Origin: Berberis thunbergii
Taxonomy: Eukaryota; Streptophyta; Magnoliopsida; Ranunculales; Berberidaceae
Direction: 5' to 3'
Length of the DNA: 64,000 nt
NCBI GenBank assembly: GCA_003290165.1
Contig: QNQO01000683.1
Span: forward strand, 434,001-498,000
Both the position numbers and the translations under genes were made by a program. Numbering within the stretch: the stretch's first letter is position 1; each line of letters opens with the position of its first letter. The notes under the pieces are model-generated. The model was not told the DNA's origin. It did no database searches and saw nothing but the letters and a program-made list of their open reading frames with translations. This document shows, one piece after another, positions 1 through 10,966 of this stretch.

Positions 1-666
1 TGACACAAAATAACTACCAAACCTAGCTGCCCAGACTTACTCTTACAAAAATGAGTAAGTCTACCCAACCAGGTTTGGTAGCCACTTTTAGGTAAAGTTT
101 TGATTTTTTTACCCTTTCGCTTTAAAACACAACTACAAACACCATCTATCTATAGAAGGAGTAAAAGTGTAAAAGAAAGTCAAAACTTTGCCCAAAACTA
201 GCTACCAAACCTGGCTGGCTAAAATTGTTGTACAAAAAATATTTTCTAACTTAAGTAACTGTAGGCAATCAGGTTTGGTAGTAATTTTTTGGTAAAGTTT
301 TGGGTTTTTTAAACATTTATTTATCTCTAAAACACAACCACAACACCGTCTATAAAAAAAAATAGAAGTGTAAATAGTATGTCCAGGCAACTAGGTTTGG
401 TAGTCACTTTTTTGTCAAGTTTTAGATTTTTTACACTTTTTACCCCTTTTTGTTAAAATACAATCACAAACACCATCTGTATAGAAATGGCAGAAGTGTA
501 AAAAATTCAAAACTTGAACAAAAAATGACTACTAAACCTGGCTGACTATAATTGTTGTACACCAACAATTCTAGGGAGGCACTTTTGGCCCAAGTTTTTG
601 TTTTTTACACTTCCAGTCCTTCTGTAGATGGTGTGTGTGGTTATGTTTTAAATATATGGGGTAAAA

Positions 667-707
<41 letters not shown>

Positions 708-1285
708 TAGTCCAAAAGTGGCTCTCAAACTTGGCTTCCGAGACTTACTCAAGTTTTTTTTTAACACTTTTACTTCTTCTATAGATGGTATTTTAAAGAG
801 AATGGGCAAAAAGTGTAAAAAAAAAAAAAAAAATCCAAAAATTGTCTCAAAAGTGGGTACCAAACCTGACTGCCTAGACTTACTCTTATTTTTTCCTTAT
901 TGTTGGTTTTAATGAAAACTCAACAATTATAGAAAGCCTTGTTTGGGGGGCCTATTTGGTTTTTTTTTTTTTACATTTTTACCCCTTTTATGGATGATGT
1001 TTGTGGTTGTGTTTTAAAAAGAATGAGCAACAAATGTAAAAAAAAAAAACCAAAATAGACCCGCAAACAAGGCTCCCTAGACTTACTCGTGAAAAATTTT
1101 AGGTTGTCTTATTTGGGTGTCTCTTTTGTGCCTTGTTTGAGGGTTTTTTTACATTTTCACCCTTCTGTGAATGGTGTTTGTGATTGTGTTTTAAAGAGAA
1201 ATGGATAAAAAGTATTAAAAAAAACCTCAAACAAGGCACAAAATAGGCACCCAAACAAGAGAACCTAGAATTACTTTGCTTCAAT
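1..1285. repeat. Array of about seven foldback MITE copies
   Basis: The block is a head-to-tail and partly nested run of one short inverted-repeat element. One arm reads like CAGGTTTGGTAGCCACTTTT, followed by a T-rich tract and ACACTTTTACCCC; the middle holds ACAACCACAAACACCATCT and TATAGAAG; the other arm reads GTAAAAGTGTAAAA and ends near GCTACCAAACCTGG. Arms recur near 46-230, 262-400, 386-545, 585-745, 740-870, 940-1080 and 1115-1270, with long poly-A/T runs at 673-703 and elsewhere. Single diverged copies also lie near 12.6 kb and 35.6 kb. I see no coding gene here; the short frames are translations of A/T runs. Confidence 0.7.
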
Positions 1286-1870
1286 TTTGTGTTGATTACT
1301 AAGATTGGAATCTCAAGTCGTTGTTAAGAAATCGAGAAGGCAATCCATTTGTCTCCCATTATGCATTTTCTTTGGAAAAAAGTGGTTGTTTGCCATTATC
1401 GATGGTAATGTTTTATGTATTATTGTTATTGATAAGTATTTCCTTTGTGTTTGTGTGTCAGTTGTGATTGATTATTCAATAGAATGGGAATGGAAATAAG
1501 AATATTACTATATTTAGTTACTCGATGGAATGGGAATAAGAATGAGAATGAAAATGATTTGTTCTTTACCATTATATCTTCATCTATCAACCATGAATTT
1601 TGGATCTATGGTGGATAAAGAGACATCTATCTTAGATAAGGAGGGCAAATGAGACATGGAGTGTTGAGCATTGTAATGAGCATTCATAGGGTTTTGAAAA
1701 TAAATGCCACTACAATGAAATTTGTGATAATTATTCTCATTAGGTCATTTTGATATTCAATCAAACAAATGAGTGACTTAAACCATTTTAATGGTGATTA
1801 CTATTACAATGGTTAAACCCATTTCACTGAGTAATCAAACACGCCCTAGTGTTGTAATGGTCGCATTCCC
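1286..1870. other. Non-genic stretch, probably decayed MITE
   Basis: No gene is visible. The motif GGAATGGGAATAAGAATGAG occurs near 1487 and 1530, and the stretch ends with AGTAATCAAACACGCCC, which looks like the end of a Tourist- or hAT-type MITE (GGGCGTGTTTGATTACT on the other strand). The matching left end is not clear. Confidence 0.35.
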
Positions 1871-2150
1871 TAGAGTTGAACAAAAAACCGATCGAACCGA
1901 GCAAAATCGGTTCGAATCGGTTTCGATTTTAAAAAAAATTTAACCGATGTGGTCGGTTAGGTTTTCGATTTCTATGGTTTTGGTTCAATTTAAGTCGGTT
2001 CAGTTCGGTTATGGTTTGCATAAACTAGAATCGGTTCGGTTTTGTTAATGATCGATTCTGTTTCGGTTCAAAATTTTTGAAACCGACTAAAATCGGTTCG
2101 GTTCACGATGTAGGTGAAAAACCAAACCCACAGTTCGGTTTTCAACCCTA
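1871..2150. mobile_element. hAT-like MITE, CGGTT family, copy 1
   Basis: The ends are TAGAGTTGAAC and, inverted, TAGGGTTGAAA. The interior consists largely of degenerate CGGTT/AACCG words. The flanks CATTCCCT and CATCCCCC are a weak match for an 8-bp target duplication. Two better preserved relatives, each 365 bp, lie at 3123 and 6016. Confidence 0.6.
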
Positions 2151-2521
2151 CATCCCCCGCCAAATAATTGTTACTTTTAATAACAAACTTGTTTATCAAA
2201 AAAACCAGTCACAGAGGCCCTTGAGGACATTAGGGTTAAGCCCCACACCACACAAAAATGTCCCATGATGGCACAAGTCACAACCAAAAGCGTGCACAAT
2301 CAAGTCAGATTAAACAGTTTAACTAATCTTCCATTCCATTATTTTCATGATAATAAAAATAGCAAAATATTCCATAACTAACACATCCAAACAACCAAAA
2401 ACATCATATTCCCTCATTCCTTCAACTAACAAAGTAGTCTTTAACTTAGCATAAACCTCTCCAACTACATTTCCATTTGTCACCTATTATGAAGATGGTT
2501 AGCTCCTGTTGGCGCAGCTCT

Positions 2522-2695
2522 CTAGTCTTCCATTGGATTGCCACTGTTCGAAGAGTAATTCGAAGAAGACGACCTGCCCCTAGAATTCGCGAAAGCCACC
2601 ATTTTTCTTGCTCTAGTCATGGTAATGAACATAATATTTGTAGAGACCAGAAGAACCATTGCAGCAACAAACACTCTATAACGCGTCAACCCCAT
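2522..2695 (-). CDS. Candidate small secreted or membrane peptide, 57 aa
   Basis: A single-exon frame starts with ATG at 2695 and encodes 57 residues beginning MGLTRYRVF. Residues 7-27 are hydrophobic and would serve as a signal peptide or membrane anchor. A short basic stretch follows (TRARK), then a serine- and asparagine-rich tail ending GNPMED. The shape is that of a plant peptide-hormone precursor, but I find no CLE, IDA, RGF, PSY or CEP motif. A TATA-like box (CTATAAAAC on the minus strand) lies about 60 nt upstream of this ATG, which is why I prefer it to an in-frame ATG further upstream that overlaps the box. It may be a chance frame. Function is unknown. Confidence 0.4.
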   Translation of the reverse strand: MGLTRYRVFVAAMVLLVSTNIMFITMTRARKMVAFANSRGRSSSSNYSSNSGNPMED

Positions 2696-2751
2696 CACTC
2701 TAGTTAGTAGAAATAGTATCATCAAATGATGAGAATTAGGAATGCAACTTG

Positions 2752-2758
2752 TTTTATA
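2752..2758 (-). promoter_or_regulatory. TATA-like box for the small peptide frame
   Basis: The minus strand reads GCTATAAAACAAG here. The next good ATG (2695) is about 60 nt downstream, a normal distance for a short plant leader. Confidence 0.35.
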
Positions 2759-3122
2759 GCTAAAAAATAGCAAACAGAAAAGGGACAGAATTGATGGATG
2801 ATGTAAATGGTGCTATGATATAAATCTCTCTCTGTGGATTCTCTTGATGAATTATCTGATTGCTTGTGCAAAGAGGTCTCTCTGAATCATGAATGCGCCC
2901 CTGAAAGGCCAAGATAGCATGCTGGCCTGTTTAACACCGAACCTGTACTGTTTGTAGTTGTAGATATGGAACGACAATGGTGCGGGTTGGTCGTAGTACA
3001 AATACAGATGAAAAGTGACACTGAGCAAAAACCTTGCCTTCAAATTGAATGGAGACTTGTTTCACCACGTTTCCTTATTTATGGGATGCAAGTTGGATGT
3101 CTCGTAACCCAAGTCATTAGAG

Positions 3123-3487
3123 TAGGGTTGAAAATCGAATCAACGGTTCGGTTTTTCATCTAAACTGTGAACTAAACTAATTTTGGTTGGTTTCAAAATT
3201 TTCAAATCGAAACTGAACCGACTATTAACAAAATCAATTCGAAACCGAATTGATTCTAATTTATGCAAACAGCAACCAAACCGAATCGACTAAATCGAAC
3301 CAAAACCGAAATAAAATCAGACTAACCAACTATTTTAAACATATTATATTATATTATATATATATATATTCGGTCGGTTTGGTTTGATCGGTTAAAATCA
3401 CATAGAAACTGAAAACCGCACCAATCGATTAAATTTTGATCGGGTTCATCGGTTTAATTAGTTTGTTTGGTATTTTGTTCAATCCTA
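3123..3487. mobile_element. hAT-like MITE, CGGTT family, copy 2
   Basis: The element is 365 bp, running from TAGGGTTGAAAATCG to TTCAATCCTA. It is flanked by CATTAGAG (3115-3122) and CCTTAGAG (3488-3495), which match at 7 of 8 bases as an 8-bp target duplication. Both subterminal regions are packed with CGGTT/AACCG words; the centre is an AT-rich TATATA tract. Confidence 0.75.
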
Positions 3488-3495
3488 CCTTAGAG

Positions 3496-4084
3496 CATCC
3501 AAAGTGATACAGGCCACTTTATAAGCTTGTACAATAAGATTTTCAATAGTCTAACTGACCCTTCAAACTTGCATAGTTGCATGCGACTTGCCGACTATAT
3601 ATAGCTCTAAGTTGGATAAGTGACTAATACGCCCAGTCACTAAGCATGGCAAAGCTTTAAAAGCCCTTTAAGCAATCTCGTACAAATTTAGAGGGTGCTA
3701 TAAGGTCCATGAGCTGGTGGCCTTTAAATCCCTGTTTTTAGAGCATCTCCAGTCATGGGCTCAAACTCAAAACTCTGAGAGATCTAAACACTGGTGATAA
3801 AAATAAAAATCTACATTAAATCTCAAAAACACCTCAAAATAGTTGAACTCTTTATTTATTTTTTTAAATAGTTGAACTCAAACTGCTAACGCAAAGCTAG
3901 CCACACAAAAACTTGAATTTTTCCAATGCTCCAGTCTTTAGTGGATAGTTTTTTTTTTTTTTTAAAGCAAGCAGGGTTTTAAGGACCTTTAATTTTTATA
4001 TTAATAAAGTAAAAGCAAATACATAAACAATTTCTCATAGAAGAGGGGATTCACCATTACAAACCTAAACAATATACAAAGTCA
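3496..4084. other. Non-genic spacer with GAGCATCTCCAG repeat end
   Basis: No gene is visible. AGAGCATCTCCAGTCATGGGCTC near 3740-3765 resembles a common plant MITE terminus. The right part reads as the 3' flank of the minus-strand remnant at 4085. Confidence 0.3.
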
Positions 4085-4752
4085 TTACATTTTGTTTACT
4101 TTTTTAGTTTTTTTGGATTTTCGAGGACAAAGACTAAAATCTTTGATGTAGGCAATTGCAGCTGATTCTATAACCACATCATCACTAGAGGGGTTTGGCT
4201 CATGTTTTTCTTCAGAATCCTGATAACTTTCTTGTCTCAACCTATTGTTCGTGAGGTTCTTGTGCTCTTTCCATACTTCTTTTAACCATATGTAGTATTT
4301 CTTAAAGTCTTCAATGCCACGTTCTTTAATTTCTTGTTGTATTTCATCAAGAACTTCGTTTCCCTTATCGTATTCATTTGTCATCTCTGAGACATATTTA
4401 ATCTCTAGTAGAGAGATAGTGTTTTTCGCTTTGTTCAATTCTGCGATGGTGAGTAGTTTCACATCGGCAGTATCCAATAGTGGATCGTATATAGTGTAAG
4501 AGCATTCTCCAACAATGAAGGATGTACAAGTCAAAGTGCTTGATTTACCTTATTCATGCCAAAACTTCTCTCAGCAAAACATTTGGTATAGCATTCACAT
4601 ACAAAAAGGGTGCTGTCTCTAATAAAAAGGCCCAATAGTTTCAAGATGGTCATAAACCTGTCATGGCTGAAATGCCACTGAGTACTGAAGTTGCTTGATG
4701 TATAAACTGATAACAGGGCATCAAATTTATACGTCTCAGATCTAAAGAGACT
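4085..4752 (-). pseudogene. Unidentified gene remnant, two coding blocks
   Basis: Two open blocks read on the minus strand. The first (4752 to about 4549) begins after a T-rich AG acceptor and encodes about 68 residues, including LLGLFIRDSTLFVCECYTKC and FAERSFGMNK. The second (about 4534 to 4085) encodes about 149 residues with a charged, probably helical stretch (DEIQQEIKERGIEDFKKY) and a lysine-rich C terminus (KSKKTKKVNKM). The two blocks lie in different frames with no room for a normal intron, so a frameshift is likely. No 5' part is visible; a tRNA gene lies immediately upstream. I do not recognise the family. The codon structure and the charged C terminus argue for a true gene fragment, probably the 3' end of a duplicated gene. 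Confidence 0.35.
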
Positions 4753-4809
4753 CTAAAAAAACTAGTTGCTAGACCTTTGTAAATGCTACCAAGTAGCAAC
4801 AGGTAAGAA

Positions 4810-4881
4810 CGCCGTCCGTGGGGATCGAACCCACGAACACGTGGTTAAAAGCCATGCACTGTACCACTGAGCTAGGACGGC
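4810..4881 (-). tRNA. tRNA-Lys (anticodon UUU)
   Basis: The minus strand folds as a tRNA. The acceptor arms GCCGTCC and GGACGGC pair perfectly, TAGCTCAGTGGTA forms the D arm and box A, CTTTTAA is the anticodon loop with anticodon UUU, and GTGGGTTCGATCCCCAC forms a perfect T arm and box B. The D stem and anticodon stem each have a mismatch, so it may be slightly degraded. It is nuclear in type, not the intron-containing plastid trnK. There is no T run directly downstream. Confidence 0.82.
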
Positions 4882-4908
4882 TAGATGAGACAATCATAAA
4901 TGAGCCCT

Positions 4909-4995
4909 AGTTGGTGAGGAAACGGGCGAGGGAGGGGGTGTGGCCCTTCATCCCCCTCATCCCCGTTTCCTCGCTAGTTCCCTCGCCATTTAGAA
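4909..4995. repeat. GCGAGG foldback MITE, copy A
   Basis: GGTGAGGAAACGGGCGAGGG and the later CCGTTTCCTCGCTAGTTCCC are inverted arms, and the end reads CTCGCCATTTAGAA. Related copies are listed at 7850, 11878, 16438, 17515, 29718, 31693 and 36314. Confidence 0.6.
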
Positions 4996-5180
4996 AAAGC
5001 GTTCATAAATACTAAACATTGTTTTGGTAACCACATTACTACAAAAGGATTATTAGTAAATGCACGAAATAGAACATCTATCAACAATATAATCCAATAT
5101 TAACATCATAGGATCACTCTATTTCAACTCACGAAGATTCATAGTTTACAGGAGTCTGTATCCTTCATATCGTTAGATAG

Positions 5181-5305
5181 GTCAAAGGTATAATAGCTCA
5201 GTGGTTGAGCAGCGATGGATCGTATCACTAGGTCACGGGGTCAATCTCAGCCGACAACATCTATGAGGGGAGGGGTTAAGGGATAAAAATAAAAAACGAC
5301 AAAAG
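5181..5305 (+). mobile_element. tRNA-derived SINE with target duplication
   Basis: The head has a Pol III box A (ATAGCTCAGTGGTTGAGC) and a weaker box B (GGGGTCAATCTCA), followed by GCCGACA, GGGGTTAAGG and an A-rich tail. It is flanked by TATCGTTAGATAG (5168-5180) and TATCGTTAAATAG (5306-5318), a 13-bp duplication with one mismatch. The copy at 22283 has the same layout. Confidence 0.7.
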
Positions 5306-5383
5306 TATCGTTAAATAGTGAAGTTTGAACACACTACATCATGGAAAGACACAAGCCATCAAATGTGTAGTACTATTGTTATT

Positions 5384-5458
5384 TCAAAGTAAAGCTACAG
5401 CTTACTATAAGGTAAAACCTTCCATTCGAGAGGAAACACATTTTTCAACCTTGAGGTC
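5384..5458. repeat. 75-bp direct repeat, copy 1, next to gypsy LTR
   Basis: It matches 10967-11287 (minus its insertion) at 69 of 75 bases with no gaps. The right edge abuts the LTR terminus exactly. It looks like one half of an unusually long target duplication. Confidence 0.75.
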
Positions 5459-6015
5459 TGTCACGCCCCGATTTCAAAGAAAAAATGAAAATCCTAAAAT
5501 CGACATAGAATTATCCGTTTCTCCAAAACTTGGGACGTGAAATTCAATAACAATAGAAACATTAAGCAGTAACAACAACTTAAACGTGATTTAATTACTG
5601 AAACAAATAAAAACTCTAACCAGAAAAGACTCTGACGTTGCTAGCCCCACTAGTGGAACTCCAGTAACGCTGCTCAAAAGTTTCTAAACTTGAAAGGCTA
5701 ATCGGCTACATTCTCAAAGGAATGTACCCAATAAGCAAAAGTTCAATTGGGTCAGCAATAAAGCTGGTGTGAGAAATCTTCATCCCAAAATCAATAAATT
5801 CGCACGTGATAACATCAAATTAAACACAAACAATAAACAACCACACCAACAGGTAGTTCCTCAGTGGGGCAAATGTGTCATTCAATAAAAACATAGTTCA
5901 AAGAATGTAGTTCCTCAACGAGGCAATCATGTCACCGTAATAAGTAAATAAATATGCATTGACTTGTACTTACATTGTAGATGTTGCCTATGGCAAGTTA
6001 GACCTGCAAAAATAT

Positions 6016-6380
6016 TATGGTTGAAAACCAAATCGACTTAGGTCGGTTTTAAAATTTTCAAACCGAAACCGAACCGACCATTAACAAAATCGACTGAACC
6101 GAATCGACTAAAATCGAACCAAAACCGAAATAAAACCGAACCGACTGACTATTTTAAACATATTATATTATATATATATAATATAATATATGTTATTTAT
6201 TATATATATTCGGTCGGTTCGGTTTGGTCGATTAAAATCACATAGAAACCAAAAATCAAAACGACCACTTCGATTTTGAATTTTTTAAAACCAAAACCGA
6301 TCCGAACCGAATTTAAACCGAATCAATCAGTTCGGTTTTGATCGGTTAGGTCGGTCTAATCGGTTTTTTGTTCAGCCCTA
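6016..6380. mobile_element. hAT-like MITE, CGGTT family, copy 3, nested in LTR
   Basis: This copy is also 365 bp. It runs from TATGGTTGAAAACC to TTCAGCCCTA, with flanks AAAAATAT and AAAATTAT (7 of 8 matching). Subterminal CGGTT/AACCG words surround an AT-rich centre. It interrupts the gypsy LTR and is therefore younger. Confidence 0.75.
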
Positions 6381-7849
6381 AAAATTATTAGTGGACTTGC
6401 CATTCTGCATGAAAAGAGTTATAAACAATATACATATAATTTATTAATTAAAACAATTATCTTCATACATTATTTGACTTAAGCGTATTCATTTTAACGG
6501 ATTGATCACTTAGATGATACCACATTCGCACCACCTCCGTGCCGAACATACATGCCTGTATGTCTCTCTCATATAAAAGAGGATTTCTCAGTCATTCATG
6601 CCCAAATGGGGACACATCACATACAGACATGCATCACTAGATACTCCTAACTATATGAGTAACAAAATTCACTATTGAGCTATCAATGCACATAAAGTCA
6701 CGTCACATTTTTTACGGATAAATATCAAAGCCTATCTTAGACATAAAAATTCACCTCATTTTCGCAAGATTAGCCCGGATGTTATTTTAGTTTCTCTATA
6801 AGAAATAGGCGCCCCACCTCCGCAAGACCACCCGCAGGTTATTTAGTTTTTCTATAAGAGAAGGGAAATAATAAACAAAAAATGTGTGGTAGTTCTAAGT
6901 GATACAATTTCAGGTGATCAAATTTTCAGGAATCAAAATTTATCAATATCATTTATTTTTTATATTTCAGAATTCGTCCACAATGACATTTTGTCATTCG
7001 TAAGTAAATCAATCCACTCATTATTTTGGGGAAAGATAACCATTTCAAATGCATACATTCAGTGTTGGCAACAACATGAGCCACACACTCACCATCCTAT
7101 AATAGCATAATTAAAATATTAACCGATAGATTATGATGACTTAACAAAACAATAGATTAGGGTGTACAATGATAATTTTAAACAAGACAGTGGTATGCAA
7201 TAAATCTACATACAAAATATGACAGAATTCACACAAACACATGCCTAAGTAAGAGTCCAACATAAATGAGCATAAAGTCAAACAACATATTCACAGCTAA
7301 TCACAACCCTCATTGAACCAATTATCTGAACTAATCAAAATTAGAGCTAAGACTACACCCTCAATTAAGCTACTGTAAAAAATACAACACAATCATACCA
7401 CAGTAAACATCAAACCCCACCATATAATATTAAAATTACACCAAACTCATTACTCAAAAATACACTCACAAATTTTATATCTAATCAACAAACTCAACAT
7501 TGTTAAATTCATACAAAATGTATATAAAAGGAAGAATGAAAAAAACTCACAATATGACTCCCGACCACTCTCACCCATCACAGTGAATAAGATTATGTGT
7601 CGTTGTTTTTAAAAAACCAATCACATAAGGATCAACTTACATCCAAGTCCATACCTTTGTTCACCAGCTCCACCTTGGATGGAATCTTATTCAATACCAC
7701 TTTCGGCATTAAGAAATAAAATCCTAGGTGGAATCATTTCTTCCAAATCCACTTCGAAGGAAAATTCACACGAGCACTAAGAGGTAACTCATCCAATGCT
7801 TCAAGCAACATAAATACACTAAGTCTCTATATTGCCATACAAAAATTCT

Positions 7850-7967
7850 AGGGAGCGAGGGATGGGTGTAACCACCCATCCTCCTCGAGATGAGCAATGG
7901 CGTGCATCTCCATGTCGGCGTGCTTATCTCGAGGAGGATGGGTGGTTACACCCATCCCTCGCTCCCT
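7850..7967. repeat. GCGAGG foldback MITE, copy B (near-perfect palindrome)
   Basis: The 118-bp element starts AGGGAGCGAGGGATGGGTG and ends with its inverse, CACCCATCCCTCGCTCCCT. The arms are about 48 bp and the loop is short. It lies inside the gypsy LTR. Confidence 0.8.
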
Positions 7968-10195
7968 AACAAAGCTCATTGCCATAAGGTCTAAATTAGT
8001 TGATCACCAATAACAAGACTTAGGTCAAGGATCAATTTGTTTGCACGCTTGATTCATGCATATAAAGTAATCAATAACTACCATTGATCTCCTCGGCAAC
8101 AGCCTATTGAGTCTAACCAATGTCTCATGTCCAAAGGGTTCCTTTGGGTTCTCATCTGAAAGTCCAATCTCAAAACCAATTACAATCCTAACATACTGGA
8201 TAGTTATCAATAGAAAAGATCAATCCTGCATCACAATCCAGTCCTACAAACATGCATGGAACCAATCCCTTATCTGTGATCTCAATCTAATTTGTCAAGT
8301 TAATCAATTATATCTTAACATCCATCATCAAGTTAGCTAATAAAATTGGCATTTCAACATCAAGTTGTGGTAAGGCCCTCCTTGGCAGCAAGTTATTTGA
8401 AGAAAGCAAGTCCAATAGCCAAATTCGAGCATGTTGTCCCTAAACCTCTTTCTTTTACGTATACAGATTTAATTCTTTATCTCATACTAACTATCCACAG
8501 TTGAACTTCGATCATTTCACAAATAATGAGTGGGTACAAATGAAGATTCTTAATGGTATAATTCATGCAAATGAAGGCAATGACAGTCACAACAAACAAA
8601 ATATATAACTCCAAATGTCATATATTTTCATTGTCAACAAATCAAATGGGTATGCATTTAATTACTTTGAGCTGCTTTCCAAGACTCATTTGGGATGATT
8701 TTAGATGCCATGACAAGGTCAATGTATAGATTTATATGGAGTATGGGGTGGTTACACATCCTCACCCAAGAACCTTTAATCCAGAGTGGGGTAAGAGAAA
8801 TACAGAAATTGAAAACTCACTGATAAAACCCATTATATTTTTGTAAATCGAGGCTATTCTATTTTCAACAACATGAACTAAATCAATCCGTCCATTTCAT
8901 ATACAAACCCATAAACCCAAATCATGCCAACATCCATCTTACAATTATAGTTGCAAATATGCAAACACGCCCAAAATAAAAAAAATAAAAAAACCCAGGA
9001 CAGAAAATGGTGAATGAAGAAGATTATGTACGAAAAATCTAACCATGATTCCTAAAATAATTTAAAACAAATATATGGAATAGTATGAAGAAAACTCACC
9101 AAAATCGCAAATCGTTCCATCATTCTCTCACCTGCGATCTCTCCCACGCCATTCACAGTCCAAGGATGCAAGTCAAAACATACGACCGTGTATAACATCA
9201 AATATCTAGTACAAAAAAAAAAAACCACGGGTTATTGCCAAAGCTTCATCCTCATACACATACATATCTCTAATCTATACGTTTTTTATTTCATAGGAAA
9301 TAAAGATCAATGATAGGGATACTATCAATTTCAATTGTATTACGCTCAAATAACATCGTGGAATAAACTCGATAAAGATCATAGGATTTCTACAATCTGA
9401 TCAGTGGTGGTTTTCCATGCCTGGAGGTAAATCCAACTGTTGGATGAACTCGAAATAAAACTATAATTTTTCTATGAGTGTTTACAAATTACGGATTAAA
9501 TATGAAAGCATTTTGTCAATGGGAAGATCTTGATCCACTGCAAAACTTTACACTGCGCGAAGCTGTTTTCTATTACTAAATTTACAAAATCTTAGTTTTT
9601 TTTTTTAATTCAACTATTTTTCACGAAAATTATAATACAATACTACATGAATTTATATATTTATTTATGTATTAAATCTAACCCGAAATTCATGGATTTA
9701 TATATCTAAAGAGAACTAGAGAATCAATAACACTTGTACTAATATTAGATAATTCTACCAATACATATCTAACAAAATATAATATAAAAGTGAGAAAAAT
9801 TCACAATAAAACTGTTTTTTTGTTTTAAAAAACGTACTCATAAAAGCTAAACTTCAATTATATTAAAAGATTATATAATAAATATTTATAATAAAAAGAA
9901 TGAAGAAAACTAATAGAATTTTATAAAGAAATGAAGTAAATAACTCACATTTTACTTTTTCTACCCCTTTCCCTTTTTATTTCTTCATTTGTTCCTTATC
10001 TTCTGAAAACCCTACAAGATTAAGGTTTGCACAACATTATATTGACACTCCCTTATTTATTTATTTATTTAGTTAGTTAGTTAGTTATTATTATATGACT
10101 CAAATTCAAATTTAATAAAGCCCTACAAATTTATAATGTGTTATAATTAGGGTCGTTACATTATACACACCTCAAAATGAATCTTGTCTCGAGAT

Positions 10196-10966
10196 TCACT
10201 GGATGAATAGCTTCGGGTGCAACTGTTTCACCTTGTCCTCTAGTTCCCAAGTTACATCATTTTCCTTTTCACTCCACTGAACTTTCACCAAATTTACTAT
10301 CCTTCTACGGAGTTGTTTCACATTACGATCCACAATCTTGATCAATCGTGCTACTCGGGTGAAGTAGTCATTAATCTCAATTTCAGTGGGTTGGACGATG
10401 TGAGCAAGATCCCTCACACACTTCCTCAACATGGAAATGTGAAACACATCATGAACAACTGATAAGCTCGGTGGCAAGGCGAGTCTATAAGCTAAACTCT
10501 CTACTCGAGCAATGATCTCAGATGGTCCCACAAATCTAGGACTTAACTTTCCTTTCTTACCGAACCTCAATACATCACTCATAGGTGAAACCTTGAGAAA
10601 AACAAGGTCCACAACTTGAAATTCTACCGCCTTACGCTTCCGGTCAGCGTAACTTTTCAGTCGGCTTGAGCAGTTCTGATTCGCTCTCTAATAATCTGCA
10701 CATTCTTCGATGTCTCCCGGACAACCTCTGGCCCCAACAAAATTATGTCACCAACCTCCGCCCAACAGGATGGTGATCGACAAGGTCTTCCATATAAAGG
10801 CTTAAACGGGGTTATGCCAATACTATAATGAGATAACTGTTGTTATAAGCAAACTCTATGAGAGGTAAATAATTCTCCCAAGTACAATCAAAATCGAGCA
10901 CACATGCTCAAAGCAAATCCTCTAGAACCTGATTCACTCGCTCCGTCTGAGGATGATAAATTGTAC
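10196..10966 (-). pseudogene. Ty3/gypsy pol remnant: integrase C-terminal part
   Basis: Reading on the minus strand, the segment starts with STIYHPQTERVNQVLEDLL, the conserved end of a Ty3/gypsy integrase core; the usual DGQ after PQT is missing. Stop codons and frameshifts interrupt the next 350 bp. An open frame from 10612 to 10196 (138 residues) follows, with FGKKGKLSPRFVGPSEII, YRLALPPSLS and VFHISMLRK, typical of the GPF/Y module of chromovirus-like elements, ending in a chromodomain-like tail. Everything 5' of the integrase is missing. The element is dead. Confidence 0.85.

Larger units (their letters stand above)
5459..10160 (-). mobile_element. Ty3/gypsy 3' LTR, about 4.7 kb
   Basis: On the minus strand the LTR starts TGTAACGACCC at 10160, directly after the end of a pol frame and the short purine-rich GAGGTGTGTATAA, and ends GGGGCGTGACA at 5459. 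The terminal TGTAACG and the inverse of CGTGACA (TGTCACG) match at 6 of 7 bases. Part of the length is nested insertions (a CGGTT MITE at 6016 and a foldback MITE at 7850). The rest is AT-rich with no coding frame I can defend. The 5' LTR is absent from the window. Confidence 0.65.

Noticed and set aside
648..912. Open frames on both strands rich in Phe or Lys
   Set aside because: They are translations of poly-A/T runs inside the MITE array.
1..1285. Regularly spaced repeats that might suggest a CRISPR-like array
   Set aside because: The units are diverged inverted-repeat MITEs of unequal length in a plant nuclear genome; there is no constant repeat with unique spacers.
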